Source: WTFY01 sp011523795
GTDB taxonomy: Bacteria; Pseudomonadota; Gammaproteobacteria; UBA4575
Assembly (NCBI GenBank): GCA_965207475.1
Contig: OZ242278.1
Location: 1,240,001 to 1,304,000, forward strand
DNA: 64,000 bases
Reading direction: 5' to 3'
Part shown: piece after piece, positions 18,028 through 26,267 of the stretch
How positions within the stretch are numbered: the stretch's first letter is position 1
Layout of the letters: each line of letters opens with the position of its first letter
The notes under the pieces: model-generated
Seen by the model: only the letters and a program-made list of their open reading frames with translations
What the model was told of the DNA's origin: nothing
Database searches by the model: none
Made by a program: the position numbers and the translations under genes

Positions 18028-18453
18028 ATGGAAGAATTTACAGATTTTGCGATCAGAAATTATCACCTCTTTATCGCCCTGATCGTAGTACTTGGCCTGA
18101 TTCTCTGGACTGAAGCCAGAAGAGTCACCCGGGGCTATAAAGAAATCACCCCTGCTGAAGCGGTTACGCTCATCAACCAGGAAGATGCGCTGGTGCTGGA
18201 CGTGCGCGAGGCCAATGAACATGGCCAGGGCAGTATCATCAATTCAAAACACGTGGCACTGAGTGCGCTCCAGCAAAAGGCTGACAACCTGAGCCAAAAC
18301 AAGGACCGGCCGATCCTGGTCTTCTGCAAAACGGGCAACCGCTCATCTCGGGCATGCAAGATCCTGACAGGCAGGCACTATACCCGGGTATTCGGACTGA
18401 AAGGCGGCATCACGGCCTGGGCCAATGACCAGCTTCCGGTTGTAAAGCAATGA
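18028..18453 (+). CDS. Membrane-anchored rhodanese-like protein (YibN type)
   Basis: Sulfurtransferase-like protein of 141 residues. One N-terminal membrane helix (FIALIVVLGLILW) is followed by a single rhodanese domain with the active-site loop CKTGNRS and the leading LVLDVREANE. The Cys is intact, so thiosulfate or persulfide transfer is possible. ATG 18028 matches the family N-terminus; an in-frame ATG at 17995 is the alternative. The reading frame overlaps grxC by 4 bases. The order rhodanese-grxC-secB-gpsA equals the yibN-grxC-secB-gpsA order known from enterobacteria. Confidence 0.88.
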   Translation: MEEFTDFAIRNYHLFIALIVVLGLILWTEARRVTRGYKEITPAEAVTLINQEDALVLDVREANEHGQGSIINSKHVALSALQQKADNLSQNKDRPILVFCKTGNRSSRACKILTGRHYTRVFGLKGGITAWANDQLPVVKQ

Positions 18454-18713
18454 ATGCCAGCCACAAAGTCGTGGTATATACCGGAAACCGCTGTGCCTAC
18501 TGCAATGCAGCAAAGCGCCTGCTGGACAGCAAGGGCGCAGTGTACATGGAAATCAACGTGGATGAGAATCCTGCATCCCGGGAAGAAATGATGGCCCGCA
18601 GCCAACGCCAGACTGTGCCGCAGATCTTCATCGGTGACAGGCATGTGGGCGGCTTTGACGATCTCTCCGAGATGAACCAGTCAGGCACACTGGATGAACT
18701 GCTTTCACCGTGA
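18450..18713 (+). CDS. grxC: Glutaredoxin 3
   Basis: Dithiol glutaredoxin of 87 residues with active site CAYC in YTGNRCAYCNAAK, the cis-Pro segment TVPQIFIG and the glutathione-binding GGFDDL. It reduces disulfides with glutathione. It overlaps the rhodanese gene by ATGA and is directly followed by secB. Confidence 0.95.
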   Translation: MNASHKVVVYTGNRCAYCNAAKRLLDSKGAVYMEINVDENPASREEMMARSQRQTVPQIFIGDRHVGGFDDLSEMNQSGTLDELLSP

Positions 18714-18745
18714 AACAGCCTGTCGGCCAAGGCCTGGAGGGAAGC

Positions 18746-19222
18746 ATGCCTGAGGTCATACCCCCTGAGTCGGTTCAGAAATTCGAGATTCAGAAAATCT
18801 ACGTGAAGGACATTTCCTTTGAGACCCCAGGTTCTCCGGAAGTGTTCACCAAGAACTGGAACCCGAAAACCGACATTCACATCCATTCGGAAAACATGAA
18901 ACTTGACGGACATGTATTCGAGGTCTGCATGACCGTACAGGTCACCGTCACCCAGGAAAAGACTACAGCCTACCTCGTTGAGATCAAGCAGGCAGGTGTC
19001 TTTCTGCTCAAGAATTTCAACCAGGAAGAGCGAAACCGGCTCCTCGGCAGTCACTGCCCCAGCATTCTGTTCCCCTTTGCACGTGAAGTCGTATCAGACC
19101 TGGTTCTGAAAGGCGGATTTCCGCAACTGCTGCTGAACCCTGTAAACTTCGAATCCCTGTACCAACAGCATGTAAGAGCCCTGGAAGAGCAGACCACCAA
19201 GCCCGGTCAAACCAGGCACTGA
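18746..19222 (+). CDS. secB: Protein-export chaperone SecB
   Basis: Cytosolic tetrameric chaperone that hands unfolded preproteins to SecA. It has 158 residues with conserved FEIQKIYVKDISFETP and CPSILFPFAREVVSDL, followed by GGFPQLLLNPVNF. ATG 18746 is chosen because GGAGGGA lies a few bases upstream and because the family begins about there; an in-frame ATG at 18710 overlapping grxC is less likely. Confidence 0.95.
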   Translation: MPEVIPPESVQKFEIQKIYVKDISFETPGSPEVFTKNWNPKTDIHIHSENMKLDGHVFEVCMTVQVTVTQEKTTAYLVEIKQAGVFLLKNFNQEERNRLLGSHCPSILFPFAREVVSDLVLKGGFPQLLLNPVNFESLYQQHVRALEEQTTKPGQTRH

Positions 19223-19230
19223 TTTACATC

Positions 19231-20226
19231 ATGACTACTGCTGCGGTGTTGGGTGCAGGATCCTGGGGTACTGCACTTGCCCTCCAACTGACCCGGAACA
19301 GCCACCGGGCACGGGTATGGGATTGTGACACCGGACTCGTTGAAACCCTGCAGACCAGCCGCTGCAACCTGCGCTACCTCCCCGATCACCCGCTCCCGGA
19401 TACCTTTTCTGCCCATCATGAGCTCAGTGAAGCGGTTGAAGGCGCAGAATTTGTGCTGATAGCCGTTCCAAGCTATGCCATGCGGACCGCATGCGGACAG
19501 CTTGCACAGGAGCATTTCCCTGCAAAAGTGGCCTGGGCCACCAAGGGATTCGAGAAACAAGACAACCTGATGATGCATGAAGTCGTGGCCCAGATGCTGG
19601 GAGACGGGGTCCGCGCTGCGGTCCTCTCGGGGCCATCCTTTGCCAGGGAAGTGGCCAACAGGTTGCCCACCGCAGTCACCCTTGCATCTTCTGACCAGGA
19701 ATACGCGAAAGAACTGGCAGGATATTTTCACAACAGCCATTTCCGGGTCTACACCAGCAACGATGTTATCGGTGTCGAACTGGGTGGTACAATCAAGAAT
19801 GTGCTGGCTATAGCCGCCGGTATTACGGATGGTCTCGGGTTCGGTGCCAATGCGAGGGCAGCACTGATCACCCGCGGACTGGCAGAAATGATGCGTCTGG
19901 GAGAAAGCCTGGAGGCACACCGCGCCACCCTGATGGGCCTGGCCGGTGTTGGCGACCTGATCCTGACCTGTACCGACGACCAGTCACGCAACCGGCGCCT
20001 CGGGCTTGCCCTGGCACAAGGCAAGTCCGCGCAGCAATTCATGGATGAACTGGGGCAGGCAGTAGAAGGATTTCATGCCGCGCAGGTCCTGCACCGGGTT
20101 GCAAGAAGACATGGGGTGGACATGCCGATCTGTACGCAGGTGTGGCAAGTGCTGAATGGAGACATCGAACTCGAAAACGCCGTATCGGAGCTGCTGAGCC
20201 GGGACATGAAAGTCGAGGTGACATGA
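19231..20226 (+). CDS. gpsA: Glycerol-3-phosphate dehydrogenase [NAD(P)+]
   Basis: Makes sn-glycerol 3-phosphate from dihydroxyacetone phosphate for phospholipid synthesis. The 331 residues begin with the dinucleotide-binding VLGAGSWGTALA. VLSGPSFAREVA and the catalytic Lys region GVELGGTIKNVLAIAAGI are intact. It starts 8 bases after secB in the same operon. Confidence 0.96.
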   Translation: MTTAAVLGAGSWGTALALQLTRNSHRARVWDCDTGLVETLQTSRCNLRYLPDHPLPDTFSAHHELSEAVEGAEFVLIAVPSYAMRTACGQLAQEHFPAKVAWATKGFEKQDNLMMHEVVAQMLGDGVRAAVLSGPSFAREVANRLPTAVTLASSDQEYAKELAGYFHNSHFRVYTSNDVIGVELGGTIKNVLAIAAGITDGLGFGANARAALITRGLAEMMRLGESLEAHRATLMGLAGVGDLILTCTDDQSRNRRLGLALAQGKSAQQFMDELGQAVEGFHAAQVLHRVARRHGVDMPICTQVWQVLNGDIELENAVSELLSRDMKVEVT

Positions 20227-20286
20227 ATGCGGCATGCCACTGAGGTTCACAGTTCGACTCCGCTGAGATAACCACAGGCTGCGAAC

Positions 20287-21243
20287 ATGAGCGACGAACA
20301 AAGACTCAAGGTTGATTTTTGCGGTCTGGAATTTGGTTCGCCGCTGGTCCTCCTGTCCGGTTGCGTGGGGTTCGGGGAAGAATATACCCGCATCCAGGGC
20401 TTTTCCAATCGTGACGTAGGAGCCGTTTGCCTGAAGGGCACAACGCTTGAGCCGCGTCTTGGAAACCAGCCACATCGCCTTGCCGAAACGCCGGATGGCA
20501 TGCTGAACGCGATTGGCCTGCAGAACCCGGGCGTGGATACCATCGTGAAAGAGGTACTCCCAAAACTGGATTTTTCGCAAACCCGGTTTGTCGCCAACGT
20601 CTCAGGTTCATCGGTCGAGGAGTACCAGGAAGTTACACGCAGATTCGATGATTCACCGATCGATGCCATAGAAATCAATATCTCATGCCCGAACGTGAAG
20701 GAAGGTGGCGTGGCCTTTGGCAACGATCCGGGAATGTCCGCACGCGTGGTGGAAGCCTGCCGCAAGGTTACCGGAAAACCACTCATCACCAAACTGTCGC
20801 CGAACCAGACGGATATTCGCCACAATGCAAGACGCTGTATCGAGGCGGGCAGTGATGCCTTCGCCGTCATCAATACCGTCATGGGCATGGCCATCAATGC
20901 TGAAACCCGCCAGCCGGTATTGCACAATAACCAGGGCGGCTTGTCCGGCCCCGCAATCAAACCGATCGCCTTGCTGAAAGTGCACGAGGTACACCAGGTG
21001 TGCAAGCCTCACAAGATACCCATCATCGGTCAGGGGGGCATTGTCAACACCGTCGACGCGATCGAATTCCTGATCGCAGGGGCCAGTGCGGTAGGCCTGG
21101 GTACGGGCCTGTTTTATGACCCGCTTTGCTGCAGGAAAATCAACCAAGGCATTATTGATTATCTGGACAAGCATGCTTACAAGCAGGTCAGTGAGGTAAC
21201 CGGAAGCCTGGTGCCGCACTCGGACACCACGGCATATACGTAG
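20287..21243 (+). CDS. Dihydroorotate dehydrogenase, class 1 type
   Basis: FMN-dependent TIM-barrel enzyme of 318 residues. The active-site loop INISCPNVKEGG carries the Cys base used by class 1 enzymes (class 2 uses Ser). It lacks the N-terminal membrane-binding extension of class 2 PyrD. The sequence looks closest to class 1B catalytic subunits, which normally need a PyrK electron-transfer partner, but no pyrK is nearby. A related flavoenzyme function, such as dihydropyrimidine dehydrogenase-like reduction, is possible. It lies between gpsA and a metal exporter gene, with no visible pyrimidine operon context. Confidence 0.75.
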   Translation: MSDEQRLKVDFCGLEFGSPLVLLSGCVGFGEEYTRIQGFSNRDVGAVCLKGTTLEPRLGNQPHRLAETPDGMLNAIGLQNPGVDTIVKEVLPKLDFSQTRFVANVSGSSVEEYQEVTRRFDDSPIDAIEINISCPNVKEGGVAFGNDPGMSARVVEACRKVTGKPLITKLSPNQTDIRHNARRCIEAGSDAFAVINTVMGMAINAETRQPVLHNNQGGLSGPAIKPIALLKVHEVHQVCKPHKIPIIGQGGIVNTVDAIEFLIAGASAVGLGTGLFYDPLCCRKINQGIIDYLDKHAYKQVSEVTGSLVPHSDTTAYT

Positions 21244-21340
21244 CATCCCAACAGCTCATGACATCAAGCTGTGCATCCAGGATCCCGCAGGGCATCCCTG
21301 TAACGACGCGGAATCTGCAGGGGCCTCGAGGAAACCTGCA

Positions 21341-22264
21341 ATGACCGCCAGGTACAGCGTTCGTAACCGTGCCCGGGAGGGCATGGATACGCATGGCCTC
21401 AATATGCAGCGCATATTCTGGGTGCTCTTGCTGATCGGCAGCTTCATGGTCGTCGAAGTGACTGTCGGGCTGATTTCCGGATCCCTGGCACTGCTGGCCG
21501 ATGCCGCACATATGCTCGTCGATACGGTGTCCCTGCTGATTGCCTGGCTGGCATTCAAACTCAGCCGACGCCCTGCAGACAAGGCACGAACCTACGGTTA
21601 CGACCGTTTCCCGGTACTCGCTGCTTATACCAACGGAATCAGCCTGATTTTTATCATCGGCTGGATTTTCGCCGAGGCAGCCAGACGTTTCTTCCAGCCG
21701 ACAGAGGTGCTTGCAGGTCCCATGCTGGCAGCGGCGGTTCTGGGCCTTGTCGTCAATATCACTGCATTTGCCCTGCTTCACGGGGCCGACAGGGAAAACC
21801 TCAACATACGAGGCGCCCTGATTCACGTACTGGGAGATATGCTGGGCTCAGTCGCAGCCATCACCGCGGCGCTGGTCATCATGATGACCGGCTGGATGCC
21901 GATCGATGCGCTGCTCTCCATCCTGGTTGGGCTGCTGGTGCTGCGTAGCGCTTCGTTTCTGGTAAAGGATGCATCCCATGTGCTGCTCGAAGGCGTTCCC
22001 AAGCAACTCGATGTGCACGAGATTGGCCCGGACTTGGTTTCAAGCATCCCGGGCATAGAAAATGTGCATCACGTACATGCCTGGTCATTGTCGCAGGACC
22101 GGTCCTTGCTGACACTGCACGCCCGGATCATGCAAGATGCCCACCCGGATACCGTTGTGGCTGCAATCCAGGCGCGCTTGTCAGAACGATTTAATATCCA
22201 TCATGTAACCGTGCAAATCGAACTGGAAGACTGTTCTGACAAGCCTGCAACCCCGGACTACTGA
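21341..22264 (+). CDS. Cation diffusion facilitator (Zn2+/Cd2+ efflux, ZitB/CzcD type)
   Basis: Proton-coupled divalent metal exporter in the inner membrane, 307 residues. Six hydrophobic segments. The transport-site motifs are ADAAHMLVD (HxxxD) in helix 2 and HVLGDMLGS in helix 5. A short cytoplasmic C-terminal domain ends with HHVTVQIEL, typical of the family. A GAGGAA ribosome-binding site precedes the ATG. The adjacent zinc-binding protein gene supports zinc as the substrate. Confidence 0.9.
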   Translation: MTARYSVRNRAREGMDTHGLNMQRIFWVLLLIGSFMVVEVTVGLISGSLALLADAAHMLVDTVSLLIAWLAFKLSRRPADKARTYGYDRFPVLAAYTNGISLIFIIGWIFAEAARRFFQPTEVLAGPMLAAAVLGLVVNITAFALLHGADRENLNIRGALIHVLGDMLGSVAAITAALVIMMTGWMPIDALLSILVGLLVLRSASFLVKDASHVLLEGVPKQLDVHEIGPDLVSSIPGIENVHHVHAWSLSQDRSLLTLHARIMQDAHPDTVVAAIQARLSERFNIHHVTVQIELEDCSDKPATPDY

Positions 22265-22469
22265 CTGGCTGTCCTGTTCCGGTCCCACGGGCAATATCGG
22301 TCAAGGCGAACGATGTGATGTTTCAATGCCATACCAGATTGCCAAGCCTGTGGCAGGATGGATGCTTGCCCATGTTAAGGGTATCCTTACTGCCATCTGA
22401 CATGACACGATTGTGAGCGTGCGAACAAGGAGCCTGTACCGCATCAACTGGTCTCGGGCCTGATCCTGA

Positions 22470-23588
22470 ATGCAAGCACTTAGATTTACCGCCTGCACAC
22501 CAAACATCCGGTACCGCCTGTACCGAATACAGGTGCTTGTGATGTTATTGGTGAGCATGACGGCCGGCACGGCTGATGCAGAAGTTTCTCACCGGGTGGT
22601 CACCTCGATCAAACCCGTGCATTCCCTGGTCAGTGCAGTGATGGCTGGCGTGGACGAGCCTTACCTGCTGATGCGGGGTACCGCATCTCCGCACGCTTTC
22701 AGTCTGCGCCCATCCGACGCGATGAAGCTCAGGAATGCCCGGGTCGTATTCCTGGTTGGCAAGTCCATGGAGATTTCTCTCATCAATGCCGTCCAAGCAC
22801 TCTCGAACGACGCCCGCGTCATCATGCTTTTCGAAGCGCCGGGTCTGGTCCGAAAACGGCTCCGCGAAGGAGGGACATTCGAGACATACAGTCATAAAAC
22901 TGCACGAGGCAACAAGGATACGCAAGCAGGAGGACGCACGGCACCTCACCCAGGTGATGACCCTGAGCAGGATGAGGACCGCGCACCTCACCCTGATAAC
23001 GAGCACACCGACACTCATGTCTCCTCATATGGTGAGGATGGACACGATTCAGGGCGTCATGCCAACGACTATGATATGCATATCTGGCTGGATCCGGTAA
23101 ATGCCGCTACGATGACTCGCCTGATCGCGGCGACCCTCGCCGAGTCAGACCCCGCCAACGCCGAGATCTTTGCCAGAAATTCCAGGGCGCTTCTACACCG
23201 GCTAGAAGCCCTTACCTCAAAAATCACCGAACAGGTGAAACCGGCCCAAAACAAGCCTTTTATCGTGCTGCATGACGCCTATCGATATTTCGAGGATCGT
23301 TTCGGTCTGAGTGCGGCAGGCTCAATCGTCGTCGGCTCGGAACAATCACCAAGTGCCCGTAGAATCCAGGGTTTACGTAACAAGATTCATGAACTCGGCG
23401 CGATCTGTGTATTTGCTGAACCCCAGTTTGACTCCCGTCTCGTGGATATCATTACTGAAGGCACTCAGGCCCGGTTCGGCAGGCTGGACCCCCTGGGCGC
23501 CGCCCTGGATGAAGGACCTGATGCGTACTTCATGCTCCTGAACAACATGGCAGAATCGTTCAGGGAATGCCTGGATCCTGCAGGCTAA
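22470..23588 (+). CDS. znuA: Zinc ABC transporter substrate-binding protein (ZnuA-like)
   Basis: Periplasmic metal-binding protein of 372 residues. A signal-type hydrophobic stretch (LVMLLVSMTAGTADA) is followed by TSIKPVHSLVSAVMAGV and the metal ligand region ASPHAFSLRPSD. A His/Asp-rich acidic loop (about residues 150-210) precedes DMHIWLDPVNA. Further ligand-region motifs are VLHDAYRYFE and FAEPQFDSRLV. All are ZnuA features. No znuB or znuC lies next to it; an ABC-3 permease fragment occurs 40 kb away. The 3' end overlaps the convergent ntrC stop by 4 bases. Confidence 0.88.
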   Translation: MQALRFTACTPNIRYRLYRIQVLVMLLVSMTAGTADAEVSHRVVTSIKPVHSLVSAVMAGVDEPYLLMRGTASPHAFSLRPSDAMKLRNARVVFLVGKSMEISLINAVQALSNDARVIMLFEAPGLVRKRLREGGTFETYSHKTARGNKDTQAGGRTAPHPGDDPEQDEDRAPHPDNEHTDTHVSSYGEDGHDSGRHANDYDMHIWLDPVNAATMTRLIAATLAESDPANAEIFARNSRALLHRLEALTSKITEQVKPAQNKPFIVLHDAYRYFEDRFGLSAAGSIVVGSEQSPSARRIQGLRNKIHELGAICVFAEPQFDSRLVDIITEGTQARFGRLDPLGAALDEGPDAYFMLLNNMAESFRECLDPAG

Positions 23589-24997
23589 TCCGCAATTTCG
23601 AACAGACCCAGTTCCTGAATCTTACGGGTCAGGGTATTTCTGCCCCACCCCAGCAGCTTGGCCGCCTGCTGCCGCTTGCCCCCGGTTTTTTTCATGGCGG
23701 CCTCGATCATGACACTCTCGAACTCCGGCAACGCCCGGTCCCAGATCGCATCACCTCCTTTTGCAAGTTCCCCGTCCGCCCACTCGCGCAGCAAGCTGCG
23801 CCAGTCGTCCGAATCTCCCATGTCATCCTCAAGCATCCCTATGGGCAGATCCTGCATGTGAATCTCATTGCCAGCCGCCATCACGGTCAGCCAGCGGCAG
23901 ACATTCTCCAGTTGCCGTACATTCCCCGGCCAACTCAGTGTGCCCAGGTATTTCACGACCTCCTCAACCAGCCGTTTTGGTTCAGTCTCCAGTTCCCTAG
24001 CAGAACTGTGCATGAAATGCTGCAGCAATAGCGGGATGTCCTCACTGCGTTCGTTCAGTGCGGGAATCCGGATGCGAATCACGTTCAGGCGGTGAAACAG
24101 GTCTTCCCGGAATTCACCCTTGCGGACACGCGCTTCCAGGTTCTGGTGGGTTGCAGCGATGACTCGTACATCCGCCTTGATCGGATCATATCCGCCGATC
24201 CGGTAGAAATGTCCGTCGGACAGGATTCGTAACAGGCGCGTCTGCAAATCAGAAGGCATGTCACCGATTTCATCCAGAAACAGGGTACCGGTATGCGCCT
24301 GCTCAAACCGGCCCTTGCGCTGGGCCAATGCCCCGGTAAAGACCCCTTTTTCATGGCCGAACAATTCAGCTTCAAGCAGGTCACGCGGGATGGCTGCCAT
24401 GTTCAGTGCAATAAACGGCCCAGCGGCCCGCGGGCTGTGTTCATGCAGGGCCTGTGCGACCAGCTCTTTCCCGGTCCCGGATGCCCCGTTGATCAGCACT
24501 GTCATGCTGGAATGAGACAAGCGCCCGATGGCACGAAAAACCTCCTGCATCGCTGGCGACTTGCCAATGATCCGAAGCGGCGGGTCCTCTGCAGGACCGT
24601 TCCCGGCAGAAGGCGATGCGCTGTCCTCCCCTGTGTCCTGGCAGGCGCGGCGAACCAGTTCGACGGCCTCGTCCATGTCAAAAGGCTTGGGCAGGTATTC
24701 GAATGCCCCTTTCTCGTAGGCCCCGACGGCACTTTGCAGGTCCGAATAGGCCGTCATGACAATCACCGGCAGTTTCGGGTGTTGCATCTGAACCTGCTCC
24801 AGAAACTCAAAACCGTCCAGGCCGGGCATGCGCACGTCCGTAAGGATCGCAGCCGGTACGTGCTGCTGCATCTCACGCATTGCGCGCGCTGCAGACTCAA
24901 ATACCTTCACGGGTATGCCGGCTTTTCCCAGTGCGCGCTCCAGCACCCAGCGCATGGACCGGTCATCATCAATTATCCAAACATGCCTATCTTTCAT
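23585..24997 (-). CDS. ntrC: Nitrogen regulation response regulator NtrC
   Basis: Sigma-54-dependent activator with 470 residues. The receiver domain has phospho-Asp in ILTDVRMPG. The AAA+ domain has Walker A GASGTGKE. The sigma-54 contact loop reads GVFTGA, with Val where GAFTGA is usual. A Fis-type helix-turn-helix at the C-terminus contains KRQQAAKLLGWGRNTLTRKI. It activates nitrogen-assimilation promoters such as the glnA promoter in this window. It is encoded just downstream of ntrB with 25 bases between. Confidence 0.95.
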   Translation of the reverse strand: MKDRHVWIIDDDRSMRWVLERALGKAGIPVKVFESAARAMREMQQHVPAAILTDVRMPGLDGFEFLEQVQMQHPKLPVIVMTAYSDLQSAVGAYEKGAFEYLPKPFDMDEAVELVRRACQDTGEDSASPSAGNGPAEDPPLRIIGKSPAMQEVFRAIGRLSHSSMTVLINGASGTGKELVAQALHEHSPRAAGPFIALNMAAIPRDLLEAELFGHEKGVFTGALAQRKGRFEQAHTGTLFLDEIGDMPSDLQTRLLRILSDGHFYRIGGYDPIKADVRVIAATHQNLEARVRKGEFREDLFHRLNVIRIRIPALNERSEDIPLLLQHFMHSSARELETEPKRLVEEVVKYLGTLSWPGNVRQLENVCRWLTVMAAGNEIHMQDLPIGMLEDDMGDSDDWRSLLREWADGELAKGGDAIWDRALPEFESVMIEAAMKKTGGKRQQAAKLLGWGRNTLTRKIQELGLFEIAD

Positions 24998-25022
24998 CGG
25001 TTTACTCCCTGCTCTCGGTCTT

Positions 25023-26075
25023 TCAGTGCGTCACGCCATTCAGCGGCAACAGGACTCGGAATTCCGTCTGGCCAGGGGCCGAGTCAAACTCGATCAGCCC
25101 CCCGTGAAGGTGTACCAGGCTCTGTGCGATCGGCAGGCCCAGCCCGGTCCCCTCTGCACTCCCAGATACCATCGGGAAAAAAATCTGCGGTTTCAATTCT
25201 TCCGCGATGCCGCAGCCGTTATCCACTACGCTGACCAGGATTACCAAGCGGTGACAGGTATCCCCGATCATGCACTGCCTCAGCACCCTGGTCTTGAGGC
25301 ACACATCACCCCGGTCGCCCACTGCTCGCACGGCATTCCCTACCAAGTTCAGCATCGCCTGGACCAGCAGGTCGCGGTCGGCACGCAACGTCGGAATACT
25401 CGGATCGTAATCCGTGCTGAAAGTCACGCTTTCCGGCACCTCGGCGACGGCCAGATGGCGTACATGCTCCAGGACATTATGGATGTTCAGTTCCCGCTTT
25501 TGCGGGCTGACCCCGGGCCCGAACATGCCGCCCACCAGCTTGTCCAGCCGGTCTGCCTCACCGATGATCACATCGGTGTAGCAGCGCAGCTCTTCCCCGG
25601 CCAGCTCTCCTGCAAGCAGCTGCGCCGCACCTCGCAACCCTCCCAGCGGATTCCTGATTTCATGTGCCAGCCCGCGCAGCATATTCCGGGTTGCCAGGCT
25701 TTCAGTCAGCAGGTGTTCCTCGTGCGAGATCCGAATCAAGTGATCCACCCGGGTAATCTCGAGCAGGCACTCCGTTTCCCCACCGGCCGGTATCGGTGTG
25801 ATAACACAGTTGATAGTGATCTCGCCTGCACCCAGGCGCTTTACACCGATTTCCCGTTCGGCCACGGGATTCCCCGTATCGATGCAACGTCGGATGTGCG
25901 AGATAAATTCATCCCCCGTATCGAGAATGAAATTCGTCAACGGCCGCCCGAGTGCACATCGGACCCCGGTACCCAGGAATTCCTCGCCTGCCGGGTTGAG
26001 GTAGCGTATATGCAACGCCTCGTCCACCATCAACACGGCCAGATTCAAGTGTTCTATGATCTCTTCGGATTTCAT
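25023..26075 (-). CDS. ntrB: Nitrogen sensor histidine kinase NtrB
   Basis: Cytoplasmic kinase that phosphorylates or, with PII protein, dephosphorylates NtrC. About 350 residues. A PAS domain comes first (LNLAVLMVDEALHIRYLNPA). The phospho-acceptor His is in LAHEIRNPLGG. The ATP-binding domain contains MLNLVGNAVRA, VVDNGCGIAEE and GTGLGLPIAQS. ATG 26075 is preferred; an in-frame GTG at 26105 would add ten residues. The glnA-ntrB-ntrC order is standard. Confidence 0.93.
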   Translation of the reverse strand: MKSEEIIEHLNLAVLMVDEALHIRYLNPAGEEFLGTGVRCALGRPLTNFILDTGDEFISHIRRCIDTGNPVAEREIGVKRLGAGEITINCVITPIPAGGETECLLEITRVDHLIRISHEEHLLTESLATRNMLRGLAHEIRNPLGGLRGAAQLLAGELAGEELRCYTDVIIGEADRLDKLVGGMFGPGVSPQKRELNIHNVLEHVRHLAVAEVPESVTFSTDYDPSIPTLRADRDLLVQAMLNLVGNAVRAVGDRGDVCLKTRVLRQCMIGDTCHRLVILVSVVDNGCGIAEELKPQIFFPMVSGSAEGTGLGLPIAQSLVHLHGGLIEFDSAPGQTEFRVLLPLNGVTH

Positions 26076-26219
26076 GACAAGTACATGGACCGGATTTCGT
26101 TCCACACAGGTTCAGTCGCTGCAAGCATGCCGCAGGGGTTCTACGACCGATGACCTGGCAGCAACCGCTGGCATGGACTCCAGAACCCCGTGACTGCTGC
26201 AAGGATTCCTGGCAGGTCA

Positions 26220-26250
26220 CCGGAACATCCCGTGAATACGGGTGTTCCGG
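26220..26250 (-). terminator. Long hairpin between glnA and ntrB
   Basis: CCGGAACATCCCGT (26220-26233) pairs with ACGGGTGTTCCGG (26238-26250): 13 base pairs with a single bulged T and a 4-base loop. No T run follows on the minus strand. It is better seen as an attenuation or mRNA-processing structure than a full terminator. It would let glnA be expressed more strongly than ntrBC. Confidence 0.55.
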
Positions 26251-26267
26251 GCCATAAGCGGGTCGGG

